Shown here: piece after piece, positions 21,801 through 26,631 of the stretch
How positions within the stretch are numbered: position 1 is the stretch's first letter
Layout: the number at the start of each line of letters is the position of its first letter
Assembly: GCF_902729425.1 (NCBI RefSeq)
Contig: NZ_CACVCH010000052.1
Coordinates: forward strand, 16,016 to 80,015
Length of the DNA stretch: 64,000 nt
Origin: Magnetospirillum sp. SS-4
Lineage (GTDB): Bacteria; Pseudomonadota; Alphaproteobacteria; Rhodospirillales; Magnetospirillaceae
Reading direction: 5' to 3'
The notes under the pieces: generated by a model
The model's database searches: none
What the model was told of the DNA's origin: nothing
The model's input: the letters and a program-made list of their open reading frames with translations, nothing else
Program-made: the position numbers and the translations under genes

Positions 21801-22297
21801 TGACCGGCGGCGCCGGGGCGGATTTGTTCCACTATGAATCGGCGAGCGAAGGCGGCGACACGATTCTTGATTTCGTCAGCGGTACCGACCGGATTACCTA
21901 TGTGGCCTCGGCTTTCGGCAATATCGGCGCGGGCGGCAATCCTATCGATGTTGCCTCGCTGGCATCTTCCGGAACATTGGCCGACGCCCTGTCCGCCATC
22001 ACCGCCCATGCGGATTCCGATTTCTATCGTCTTGATTTCGCCTCGGGCACCTTCCGTTTTGGAACGGGCGCCAGCGGTGAATTGGATAATCTGGAAGCAG
22101 CCATGACCACTGGCAGCCATACCGGCGCGGCATTCTTCCTTATCAATGACGGCGGCAGCCAGGCCCGTCTTTTCTACGATGCCGACACCAATGCCGGCAG
22201 CGATGGATCGGGCATGGTGGAAATCGCTGTCCTTAATGATTTCGGATCAGCGACCGCCAACACGGACGAAATCATTCAGCCTCATGCCTCGCTGTAG
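6875..22297 (+). CDS. giant Calx-beta repeat surface protein / adhesin, type I secreted
   Basis: This 5140-residue protein, roughly half a megadalton, is probably exported by the flanking type I system and displayed or released as an adhesin. Residues 1-337 are Ala/Gln/Gly-rich with no classical signal peptide. From about 338 to 4945 I count 38 Calx-beta-like repeats of about 110-130 residues. Each follows the pattern EG(N/D)SG, FTVTRSG, LPSGTVTFA.GE..KT, VAGD..VE.DE.F, ending in ITNDD. Six repeats carry an extra GQD.LG.NGGLPSG insertion. Residues about 4950-4985 hold a few RTX-type Gly/Asp repeats (DVLDGLAGDDLLYGGQG), followed by an acidic C-terminus typical of type I substrates. I noticed no cysteine. 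No clear N-terminal LapG-type retention motif was found, so cell-surface retention is uncertain. Start ATG 6875 follows GGGGA. Confidence 0.9.
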   Translation: MTENLEMSGNATEFGNAVDNGVDGTQLAQAAENGGPNAPAVQGATDDAGNGEQNSPADGETPAEPTQGQEEPATGESADANSDAAQAGLKVAQETFTALRGTGADVNSALNEAADAARQEALRTGATNAEAELTAIKAREALSAALSQGIGQDAQGDVRAAQSDFTPTQQSPQTQPTPQASPQLTGGGADRGNEAARQTNSTQLPSTGDGAGFGGVTSPATFGNNQISLGSRQTSQSLGIDSGLSNTALVGQFVTQKLGVGGSLFAPAADPILANAAKDAAQIVRGATEATGQNLNQVGGGQVIVEPSVSKFNPTGNEPLGNVGDPVAKNPVVNTVYPDAQVSVRPGQTVLEGGIGSPRQVTFQIERSNAYSAGSVSWSVSGLSADDFAGGTIPQGVASFGTGEISKTVTLNLAADRAIEKDEVITLSLGTPSGKMILNPTGIRADATVSNDDGIAWVTAAATSAREGAAGQSTVLSFVVNRTEGSGASSVGWRVTGLDAADFGGTLPSGTVQFANGETSKTVTVSVPGDNVVEADSTVVFELHSPDGNLTLDGTQWRAQMAFADDDTGGYSIAAASADKAEGANGQTTPFTFTVTRSVGVDAPASINYRLIQVGTNFADASDFAAGQDGLGSNGGLPSGTVSFQAGESSKTITVNVVGDNAKGSDESFALVLANPPAGTRILQGEAAAVIRNDDSTFAISTISADKNEGNGGATAYTFLVTRSGDTSASQTVNYAVQGHGEAPANSADFGGSLPSGTVTFAAGETTATVTVSVSGDSQIEGQEGFRISLLSPSSNSTILASTAIGTIQQDDSTIAIHALDAVKVEGATAATGNAHSFVITRGGNLAQSVQVSWAVQGTGDNPVNAADFGGTLPSGTVSFAVGETSKTISFTPSGDLTYEQSESYAVVVSTAQQGVAIVTSSASGLLVNDEIGLTVTATDLVKAEGDSGNPVLTFTVTRSGVIQNASTVDWAVVATGADGVDTADFVAGVLPSGTLSFAAGEQSLLVTLPITTDAVVEANEGFVIRLSNASVGSQVIVNDAVGTILNDDALFSVAADASSIAEGQSGVTQTTFRITRSGDTSGVDSVNYSVTGSGANAASAADFQGGSLPSGTVTFQANETEKLVTINIATDSVIEAAEQFTLSLSSPSAGSLVSSTASSATVTITNDDDQLSIAASSADAAEGGTGGGAALTFTVTRTGDTSTTSTANWAVAGQGANPASAGDFQATSGTVTFDPGVTSRTITVNVAGDYSNEADEAFTITLSGASAGTTLGTASANGVIRNDDTGLAIAATTTNLTEGDSGSKTHVFTVTRSGIVTGATTVDWSIGGAVDASDFAVTSGTVSFGAGETSKTIQLQAQGDTDIEANEAFTVTLANASSNAHIQTATANGTIVSDDSGLAISAVAATVNEGANGSGTTIQFTVTRSGNTAGTSTANWSLSGDVNAADFGGTLPSGTVTFNPGVTTQTISLSLSGDDAVEADEGITVTLSSPSAGTAITTASASTTVINDDTSLALPASVGSLAEGADSTTAQIVVTVTRAGRTDGATTAQWRMTGGTANANDFQTGQDALGDNGGLPSGTVTFAAGETTKDITLVVKGDGAVEADETVQITLSDPGGNVEVVTGTVTATITNDDVGFSIAALDAVKAEGNSGTTSFTFTVTRAGSISSAATVDYAVLAAASGDSADGSDFPSGFPSGTVSFAANQSQATLTIQVSGDTVVETDEGFRVQLSNAKLADNTPQTIITAEASGTIRTEDVTYSVAANQASWAEGNSGATTMTFTVTRSGDTSEASTVAYALTSPNGGSGADLSGGVLPSGTISFGVGETSKTVTVDVVGDTVVETDEIFTLTLSSPSKGVVTGATASATVTNDDSSFAISANSANHTEGHSGSSNAVFTVTRSGDLSQAATVTWAAQAGNGIDAADFGGSVPSGTLNFAANQSSATISVGVTGDTTVENDETLSVTISGASIGTITNATASTTIIGDDDSFSIAADTASVAEGHSGTNALTFTVTRTGPAHGAKTVNWAASGLSANDFVGNAIPNGTLTFADGVTSQTITINLAADTTVETDEVLTVSLSSPSTGATLATSSATTTVTNDDAQVAVTAQLADKAEGNTGTVPFTFEVTRSGFLTQSSSVQWRLTGTGSNDPVASDFATGDTIGDNGGLPSGTVSFASGETTKTITIQVAADSILENNETFQVALSNSSTGTVVGGSAANGTIQNDDAELNFTGSTSLSYAEGDSGSVAYAYTITRSGNTSQISTVNVGVSGDLSVGEYTLSAGSITFASGETSKTVTVNVNGDNSVESNESFAVSLSGTSAGTSIGATGSATGTVLEDDTGVTITGGTISKAEGKASESDTYSYTLTRTGSTREATFNLYWGAYDPSGSLEDPAAANDFSSAVVSRQGGGTDSLTFGNYTTVTFVAGEMTKTVTVTTTGDNTVENDEWFRLFPASGGATSVDYSGGEVYGELLRDESGIRSRGAVASVGSQSILSSITEGDTAADGGSGATTTVTWWFDRLYSTSGTASFDWYVSPVSTNADDWAAGQDSLGTKGGYPSGTVTFADGEANAYVTFNIATDNIGELGEDFRVFAENPSGGSSISESYNSANIVNDDTVFTVGSNGTVDEPVSGTANVVFTINRDGDTRGTDTVDWSIVFPGSETGNEAIDTPADWYKLDPSDVDLASVASTTGTPSYDTNSRTLSGTLTFANGQTSQTVTLPILADTLPESWREYIEINLSNAQNVNQGEAQHDLETPTILDSTASAWVFDNEPGNLITVVADKTSFYEGTDSASTVTFTLTRSVANGGSIAHPITVGWEIKNMDPSDSGESSRREDVTSVTGDSSISNHSLTYGNYYGAVTFGANETTKTVTVTFVNDVNVESDDQFQFSILSPRDTTEYPWSSTYAGESSAYNGENYGSAGVDTDNNPDTSNAADNPLSITILNDDTRLWLSGQEGVSTPSLSITEGDSGTKSLSVTLVRYGRLDTDITLSYTLTNGTTSNADWAAMTGTVTVPGGSSNPVLTLPLIASDTDIENNESFTLTFTNSDTSVRFGRNADNLSNTMAISGTLANDDTTYAIVANQGAQVETDQGQYATYTYTVTRAANGYTGASTVEWRVTGTGANPADATDFATSDALGNNGGRPSGTVSFGTNEFSKTVTILVRGDITAENSETFQVALSNPSLGLVGSGTANSTITTDDTGIAIADGGTITEGDSGSQNVTFTVTRSGDLTVTSTMNWAVTHQSTDAADFTGATSGSLTFSANESSKTITVAVAGDNELENDETFSVLLSGFTNVDEVLDNTGTATIANSDASFSIAATSANGLEGAGGQTFTITRDRSTAQNQTISWQVQAVADGAVAADFGGSLPSGTVTFAPGELTKTITVTPTDDAVAEGDEAYNVTISGGAGTTGDTITTATAGGTIRNDDAAVAIEQVVTSQAEGHGDTTYSFTVRRTGNTTGTASVNWAVTGSGADPVEGADFSGGALPSGTVNFADGEAVKTITLTVAGDSVVENEEGFTVTLSNPVNATIVTASTTGAITNDDATIAIAATDADKAEGNSGQTPFTFTITRTGFLGTSASVNWAVTSAQADGTDFSGGALPSGVATFASGAATATVTVNVQGDVTGDGDEAFTVTLSNPPSGITVSTATATGTIRTDDIVFAVASPGAVLEGDSGTTNFDFVVTRSGDLSGSQTLTWTVAGTGADPASAGDFGATTGTITFNASDTTKTISVPVAGDTAGEANEGFRLTLTGPGGVVFTNNTADATITDDEASLRVSALDAVKYEGGSGTTTDLTFRVTRSGNTSSAVTADWAVVNGTTDGTDFTGTTTGTVSFASGETEKIITVTVQGDVSVEASEAFSVQLSNASAGADIITASASGTIRSDDTHWSLSLVSSATQMEGDATGTTFTYRVTRDGGLNAGTVDWSLAGQGADAATVEDFGGTFPSGTVTFADGEATKDFTVTVLGDNVLEADQGFRVSIANPTGTGVHTLGTTQVDATIANDDDTLAITASSLSATEGDSGTSALTFTVTRTGSLSGTSTTGWRIKAGSDTDASDFAATSGTITFADGESSKTVSLALNGDTTVESAENFTVELYNPGAGSVITTAEATGTITDNDIDLTLTGSTTSIMENASVRELVYTVTRTGRTDGVTTVNWAVSGTGASPVSAADFSGSQDILGTNGGLPSGTVTFAAGETVKQITVIVADDGAHEANETLTLSLASPSGNAEIAANNVGGTILNDDDSLAVVAVDADKQEGASSAITNFTFRIDRTGSLDGTASVNWAVAGIGSHPVSSAEFVASSGTVAFADGQSSALVTVAVRGDAVGEFDENFRITLSDASFGSNIIGATANGTVRNDDPALSITADQASKAEGSGDTTFSFTVTRTGSTAGVSSVAWAVQGSGTDAANVLDFGGYLPSGTVTFAAGESTKTINVTVVGDTVGEKDETFSVVLSGAVGADIILDRAQTTITNDDTALSIAATSADKAEGDSGTTPFTFTVTRSGLTSGASSVDWAVTGSGDFWADATDFAGNVLPSGSLNFADGESTKTITVNVAGDATAGQNEGFTVTLSNASSATVINATASGTIRNDDSEIAINTLASSVAEGNSGTTALTFQVTRTGDTTRSATVDWQVVGAGEAQADGTDFVGGTLPTGSVTFAAGESTKTVTVQVAGDATAENTETFNVELVNPGTNVTISAVSGSAQGAILADDVGLSIVAVAANKAEGRSSSATPFTFKVFRTGASDSAVTINYAVTGIGANAANAADFSSAMTGSVVLAAGVASTLISLDVAADTVAEADETFRITISATGASILTGTADGTIVDDDSGFSVTVNQANQAEGGTGAVTEFVYDITRAGDATAIQTVNWALTGLGASAADATDFVGGVLPSGSLTFASGETSKQVAVQVAGDTDVEAAENFRMTISGGAGIVIVDATADAVIAADDSASANADRLMGTSSPDVLDGLAGDDLLYGGQGYDVLTGGAGADLFHYESASEGGDTILDFVSGTDRITYVASAFGNIGAGGNPIDVASLASSGTLADALSAITAHADSDFYRLDFASGTFRFGTGASGELDNLEAAMTTGSHTGAAFFLINDGGSQARLFYDADTNAGSDGSGMVEIAVLNDFGSATANTDEIIQPHASL
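7886..21700 (+). repeat. array of about 38 Calx-beta-like coding repeats
   Basis: The array occupies about 13.8 kb within the giant gene, with units of roughly 330-390 bp. Unit ends are marked by NDD-like codons (AATGACGAC and variants) and mid-units by CCCAGCGGCAC-type sequence. DNA identity between units is partial, not perfect, so this is an old, diversified array with some closer pairs. Family knowledge: Calx-beta folds bind Ca2+ through acidic residues at the domain ends, which matches the conserved DD. Confidence 0.85.
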
Positions 22298-22306
22298 GAG
22301 ATTTCA

Positions 22307-23992
22307 GTGAAGCTGCTGATCGCCCGAATGTGGGCAAGTCAGAGGAGTGGAGGCGAGCTTTTGCTCGCCTCCATTCTTGTCAATGTGCTGGCATTGGTTT
22401 CGTCGGTGTATTCCATCCATGTGATGAATCGCTATCTTGCCCAGGGCGTGGATGCCACATTGGTGACACTGACCCTCGGAGCGGCAATCGCCGTGATCAT
22501 GGAATTCTGGTTGCGTCAGGCTCGTCTACGCATTGCACAACTCTTCTGTGGCGGCATCGAGCGAGAATATTCCGGGCTCGCCTACTCCGCCTTCGGAACG
22601 GCCCGCTTCCAATTGTTCGAACAAATTCCCCTGGGGCAGCGGCGTGAGGCGCTGGCTGGACTGGCGACAATTCAGCAAGGCATCAATGGCGGCAACCTCG
22701 CCGCCATACTTGATGGACCTTTTGCGCTATTGTTCATTGCCGTTTTGTCCCTTCTCAGCCCGACCCTCGGACTTCTGGCGCTGGCGGTGGCCCTGGCTCT
22801 GACCGCCTTCATCTTCGCCATCCAGCGCAGCATGACCGAACCTGCGGGAGAATTGGTGAAGCATTCGGTGCGAACGAACGGCCTAGCGCAGTTCCTTTCC
22901 TCCGGCACGGAAACCATTAGGGCCTTTAACTGTTATTCCGCATTGCAGCGGAAATGGGATGCCGGGCAGGAAGATCTGGCGGCCCTTCGCCGCCTTGTCC
23001 AACGCCACCAGAACCTCGTCCAGCAACTGACCCAATCCGCCACGACCGTCCTGACCATCGGCCTGTTCGCCGTGGGCGCGCGCGAGGTGATCGCGGGCGA
23101 CCTCAACGTGGGCAGTTTGATCGGCGCGTCGATCCTCGGCACCCGCGCCCTGGCCAGCATCGGACGAGTCGCGCAGCTTGCCGAACCTCTGGAAAAGGCC
23201 CGTCACGCCATTGCCCAACTAGAGGCCATGGCCAAATTGCCCACTGAAAAGCAACAAGGCAGCGTGCCCAGAACATTGAAGGGCGAAGTGCAGTCTGTAG
23301 ATCTGTCCTTCCGCTTCCCCGGCCACCCCCTGCCCCTTTTCGAGGGGCTGGATTTCATGCTGAGACCTGGGGGGGTGATGGCTGTGGTGGGCAGCAACGG
23401 CACCGGCAAGACAACCTTCGCCAAACTTCTTGTCGGCCTTCTGGAGCCTGACCGCGGGCATCTGAAGATAGATGGCATGGACCTTCGTCATCTGGTGCCC
23501 GAATGGTGGCGTCAGCAGCTTATTTATCTGCCTCAAGAACCCGTCTTCTTTGACGGCACACTACGTGAAAATTTGACCGTGCTAGCCCCGGGCATGGAAG
23601 ATTCCGCGTTACTCGAGCTCTGCAACGCCCTGGATCTCGGCGACTACCTGGATTCCTCGCCCGACGGGTTGGATATGGCGATCCGGGGTAATGGCGCCAT
23701 GTTGCCACTTGGTATCCGGCGCCGCTTCGCCCTGGTGCGCGGTCTTGTCGGCGGCGGCAAGGTCGCTATCCTCGACGAACCGACCGAGGGCGTGGATGCG
23801 CAAGGCTGCCAGGCCATCGCACGCCAGTTGAACGAAATGGTCCGTCGCGGATGCACGGTCATCGTCATGACCAAGGATGAGTTCATCATCCGGGCCGCCG
23901 AAATGGTTTTGGACCTTAACCAAAAGCCGACGCCTCGGCTGGTCACTGCCCCTACGGGGGCCGCGAGCGAAATGACCTCCGCCAATGCATGA
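22307..23992 (+). CDS. type I secretion ABC exporter (permease plus ATPase)
   Basis: The 561-residue half-transporter has an N-terminal membrane domain with hydrophobic helices (about 1-310) and a C-terminal ATPase domain. Walker A is GSNGTGKTT near 362 and Walker B is VAILDEPTEG near 486. Two otherwise conserved elements are altered: the LSGGQ signature position reads LPLGIRRRFALVRGL near 466, and the H-loop histidine position reads VMTKDEF near 520. There is no N-terminal C39 peptidase-like domain. GTG 22307 is the likely start, 9 bases after the adhesin stop, with GGAG upstream. It overlaps the adaptor gene by 8 bp. It probably energises export of the giant protein. Confidence 0.9.
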   Translation: MKLLIARMWASQRSGGELLLASILVNVLALVSSVYSIHVMNRYLAQGVDATLVTLTLGAAIAVIMEFWLRQARLRIAQLFCGGIEREYSGLAYSAFGTARFQLFEQIPLGQRREALAGLATIQQGINGGNLAAILDGPFALLFIAVLSLLSPTLGLLALAVALALTAFIFAIQRSMTEPAGELVKHSVRTNGLAQFLSSGTETIRAFNCYSALQRKWDAGQEDLAALRRLVQRHQNLVQQLTQSATTVLTIGLFAVGAREVIAGDLNVGSLIGASILGTRALASIGRVAQLAEPLEKARHAIAQLEAMAKLPTEKQQGSVPRTLKGEVQSVDLSFRFPGHPLPLFEGLDFMLRPGGVMAVVGSNGTGKTTFAKLLVGLLEPDRGHLKIDGMDLRHLVPEWWRQQLIYLPQEPVFFDGTLRENLTVLAPGMEDSALLELCNALDLGDYLDSSPDGLDMAIRGNGAMLPLGIRRRFALVRGLVGGGKVAILDEPTEGVDAQGCQAIARQLNEMVRRGCTVIVMTKDEFIIRAAEMVLDLNQKPTPRLVTAPTGAASEMTSANA

Positions 23993-25355
23993 ACGATTAC
24001 AAGCCATCAAGGACCTCATCGAGGCGTGGGCCGATCATCCGCGCGTCCGGGCCGCCATCGCTTACCTGACGGCTGCGGATAGTCCGGAATTAGCACAGGT
24101 GCAAGGAGAACGCCGCCTTGTCAGGCTGGCGGCGCTGACCATGCTTCTTTTCATCGCATGGGCCGCCCTGTTCGATCTGGATATCGCCGCCAACGCCCCG
24201 GGCAAGGTCGTTCCCGCAGGACAGATCAAGCGCATTCAGCACCTCGAGGGCGGCATCGTCCGGCAGATCCATGTCAAGGAAGGCGACATCGTCAGCATTG
24301 GCCAACCCCTTGTGGAATTGGAAAGCACCGCGTCCGAAGCCGATCTGCAAGAGATCGAAGCCCGAATCGGCACGCTGAAAATCAATACCATTCGGCTGCA
24401 GGCGCAACTGGATGGTGCCAAGGAGCTGAAATTCCCCCTGGACCTGAAAGATGCCTATCCTGAGCAAGTCAAAAGCGCCCGGGCCTTATTCCTAGCCCAG
24501 CAGGACCGATTGACCAGCGCCGTCTCGGAACAGGAACTGAAGATCAAACAACGTGAAGCCGAGTTGGCGGAAATTCGTACCCGTCTTGGACACTCGATGG
24601 GACGGCATAAAATTTTGTCAGAGCAGCTTGCCATTAACCAGAAGCTACTCTCCCAGGGCTTAATGAACGAATACGAACACCTGGAATTACGCAAGGAAGA
24701 ACAAAGCCTGCGCGGCGGGATCGCCGAGTCCCGAGCGTCTATCAACAGGCTTGAAGCGGCCCTGGATCAGGAACGAGTCGCGCTGCAATCGCTGCGCTTT
24801 GGCGAAAATGAACAATTGCGAAAAGAGCTGGGCGAGACGAGCCGCGAATTGACTGAGTTCAGTGAACGTGTCCGAAAGTTTGCCGACAGCCGCGCACGCA
24901 CGACCATCAGAGCCCCCATCAACGGTGCTGTGATGACCCTTTATGTGGTGACCGAAGGGGGCGTCGTGGCGCCGGGAGGCACCGTGTTAAGCATGGTTCC
25001 CGGAGGCGACCGGCTGATGGTCGAGGCACGTCTGCCCGTCGGCGAGGTTGGCTTTTTGCGCCCTGGGCAAAGGGCGCGGCTGCAACTTGTTTCCTCGTCA
25101 GGCCGTGGCTTCAGGCCCCTGGATGGTAAAGTCATCCAAATCAGCCCTGACAGCATCGCTGAACAAGACCAAGAACCATTCTACCTTGTGCGAATCGCGC
25201 CAGCCGCCGACGCCTTCGTCGATGATGCAGTTCGATACCCTTTACGCCCCGGTGTCGAGGTTGAAACTTCAATCCTGACAGGCCGGCGCTCGGTCCTGAA
25301 ATACGTGCTTGATCCATTTATTGGCGGTCTAAGCAACGGCCTGAGCGAACGATGA
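23985..25355 (+). CDS. HlyD-family membrane fusion protein of the type I system
   Basis: The 456-residue adaptor has a short cytoplasmic N-terminus, one membrane helix (about 46-62) and the usual lipoyl half-motif (GKVVPAGQIKRIQHLEGG). A long coiled-coil hairpin (about 110-300) and a C-terminal beta-barrel region (TIRAPINGAVMTLYV, then RLPVGEVGFLRPGQ) follow. It would bridge the ABC exporter and the TolC-like channel. ATG 23985 lies inside the last codons of the ABC gene, and its own stop overlaps the next start (ATGA), so translation of the block looks coupled. Confidence 0.93.
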   Translation: MHERLQAIKDLIEAWADHPRVRAAIAYLTAADSPELAQVQGERRLVRLAALTMLLFIAWAALFDLDIAANAPGKVVPAGQIKRIQHLEGGIVRQIHVKEGDIVSIGQPLVELESTASEADLQEIEARIGTLKINTIRLQAQLDGAKELKFPLDLKDAYPEQVKSARALFLAQQDRLTSAVSEQELKIKQREAELAEIRTRLGHSMGRHKILSEQLAINQKLLSQGLMNEYEHLELRKEEQSLRGGIAESRASINRLEAALDQERVALQSLRFGENEQLRKELGETSRELTEFSERVRKFADSRARTTIRAPINGAVMTLYVVTEGGVVAPGGTVLSMVPGGDRLMVEARLPVGEVGFLRPGQRARLQLVSSSGRGFRPLDGKVIQISPDSIAEQDQEPFYLVRIAPAADAFVDDAVRYPLRPGVEVETSILTGRRSVLKYVLDPFIGGLSNGLSER

Positions 25356-25594
25356 TGAAAGCAACCCGAATTCCTAGCCAAAACTCCGATAAATGTGAAA
25401 GCAGTGTTTTCATCGGTGACTGCTTTGAAGGATATGGTCAGATGCAAAATATTTGGGTGGTACGCAGTATTTATCAATGGGACGGCCTTCCCGCACACGT
25501 TAGACTTGTGGGAGGATGTGCAGACAGGGAAATGACGATTGCTTTAACTGTTCTTCTCGACAAACGAAGATTTAGGCGTATCCACGACGACTGA
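25352..25594 (+). CDS. small protein coupled to the secretion operon (80 aa)
   Basis: An 80-residue frame begins at ATG 25352 and overlaps the adaptor stop by 4 bases. The second half (WDGLPAHVRLVGG, DREMTIALTVLLDKRRFR) looks like a conserved, folded segment. There is no signal peptide or membrane helix. I do not recognise the family. Its coupled position suggests a role linked to secretion or regulation of the adhesin. Confidence 0.5.
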   Translation: MMKATRIPSQNSDKCESSVFIGDCFEGYGQMQNIWVVRSIYQWDGLPAHVRLVGGCADREMTIALTVLLDKRRFRRIHDD

Positions 25595-25954
25595 TGCTGC
25601 AAATTGGATAATTCGACGCCCCTCAAATTCAGGGAACCTGACTCAGGTTGCACGTTTCCGCTTCAAAACTCGACAAAACCGTTGCAGAGAATGGCTCGCA
25701 ACAACTACCCAGCAGAGAGCGTAAACATGAAAATTTTCAAGGCATGACTATTGCGTTGAAAAGCGGCGTCAACAAATGCCTATTCTGCAAAAAAACATCA
25801 AGAGCTCCATTGTTTACGGAAATCCGGCAGAATCTCCAAAGATGACGAACAGTAAGCAAGCCATGTCGTTTACGCCCTTCGGCGAACGACTGCTTGCGAG
25901 GGGGAATCCTCCCCCGTCGACCCCGTCATCATTTTGGATGATGGAGCTTTTGCC
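25595..25954. other. gene-free interval with two inverted repeats; candidate oriT region
   Basis: This 360-bp gap holds a dyad AACCTGA-C-TCAGGTT (25635-25649) and a hairpin GGGGGA-ATCC-TCCCCC (25900-25915) just upstream of the mobilisation genes. oriT sites commonly lie upstream of mobC and consist of a hairpin next to nic, so the 25860-25945 part is a candidate. No known nic consensus was recognised. The interval is less GC-rich than its surroundings. Confidence 0.3.
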
Positions 25955-26206
25955 ATGCTTGCCGACAACGCTTGGTCCCGCTTTCTGCTTTCCCGCCTCG
26001 ACGCCGAATTGGCGTCCGGCGCGGCCCTCGGCCTGCCCGTCGATGCCGCCCTCATCGGCTCCGCCCATGTCCTGCACGGCGCCCAGCTTGCGATCCATGG
26101 CGGCCTGGTCGCCCGCCCCCAGATGGCCGAATACCTGCGGTCCGTCGCCGACGCCGTCGAGATGGCCGATCCCCACCTTCCCTACTTGGTTTCGTTGGGA
26201 GCATGA
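25955..26206 (+). CDS. hypothetical protein (83 aa) preceding mobC
   Basis: This small Ala/Leu-rich, probably helical protein (MLADNAWSRFLLSRLDAELASG...) has no recognised domain. ATG 25955 has GGAG 8 bases upstream; ATG 25934 in the same frame has none. Its stop overlaps the mobC start (ATGA), so it is likely the first gene of the mobilisation operon. Confidence 0.55.
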   Translation: MLADNAWSRFLLSRLDAELASGAALGLPVDAALIGSAHVLHGAQLAIHGGLVARPQMAEYLRSVADAVEMADPHLPYLVSLGA

Positions 26207-26631
26207 GAACGATGCCGGACAAAATGCCAAAATCGACAAAAAGGCTTCATGTGGTCGCGTTCCGGCTGTCGGACGACGAATTCGCCAAGCTGGAGGAGGC
26301 GGCACGCAGGCTGACGCGGCGACGGACACGCGGCGATCTCGCACGGGCAATTGTATGCAAGTGGGCGCACGCCAAGGTGCCGGAACCAATCCAACCACGC
26401 CGACTGCCCCCTCGCCGGATGCCAAAAGCCGATATCGGCCTGCTGGCCAAGCTCATGGGTGAACTCGGCAAAATCGGCAGCAACGTCAATCAACTGGCAA
26501 GGGCCTATAACCGCTACCACCGCCTGCCGGAACTCGAAAAGCTGGAGGCCATCGCCGCCGACCTTGAGGCCATGAAGGCAGCCCTCGAACAGGCCCTGCA
26601 TGGGGATCGTAATGATCATCAAGGGGAGTAG
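26203..26631 (+). CDS. mobC: MobC-type relaxosome accessory protein
   Basis: The 142-residue basic protein has a ribbon-helix-helix-like N-terminal part (HVVAFRLSDDEFAKLEEAAR, about 14-34). Its C-terminal segment is typical of MobC proteins (LMGELGKIGSNVNQLARAYN, about 87-106). Family role: it binds near oriT and helps the relaxase open the strand. The start may be 26203 (coupled to the previous stop) or 26212. Its end overlaps the relaxase start by about 20-30 bases. The DNA at 26217-26241 also carries a reverse copy of the B-type repeat found at 31.8 and 42.2 kb. Confidence 0.8.
   Translation: MRTMPDKMPKSTKRLHVVAFRLSDDEFAKLEEAARRLTRRRTRGDLARAIVCKWAHAKVPEPIQPRRLPPRRMPKADIGLLAKLMGELGKIGSNVNQLARAYNRYHRLPELEKLEAIAADLEAMKAALEQALHGDRNDHQGE

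Noticed and set aside
6875..22297. Reading the repeat array as a CRISPR or satellite DNA array
   Set aside because: Units are about 330-390 bp, in frame, diverged and protein-coding; there are no short identical repeats with spacers.
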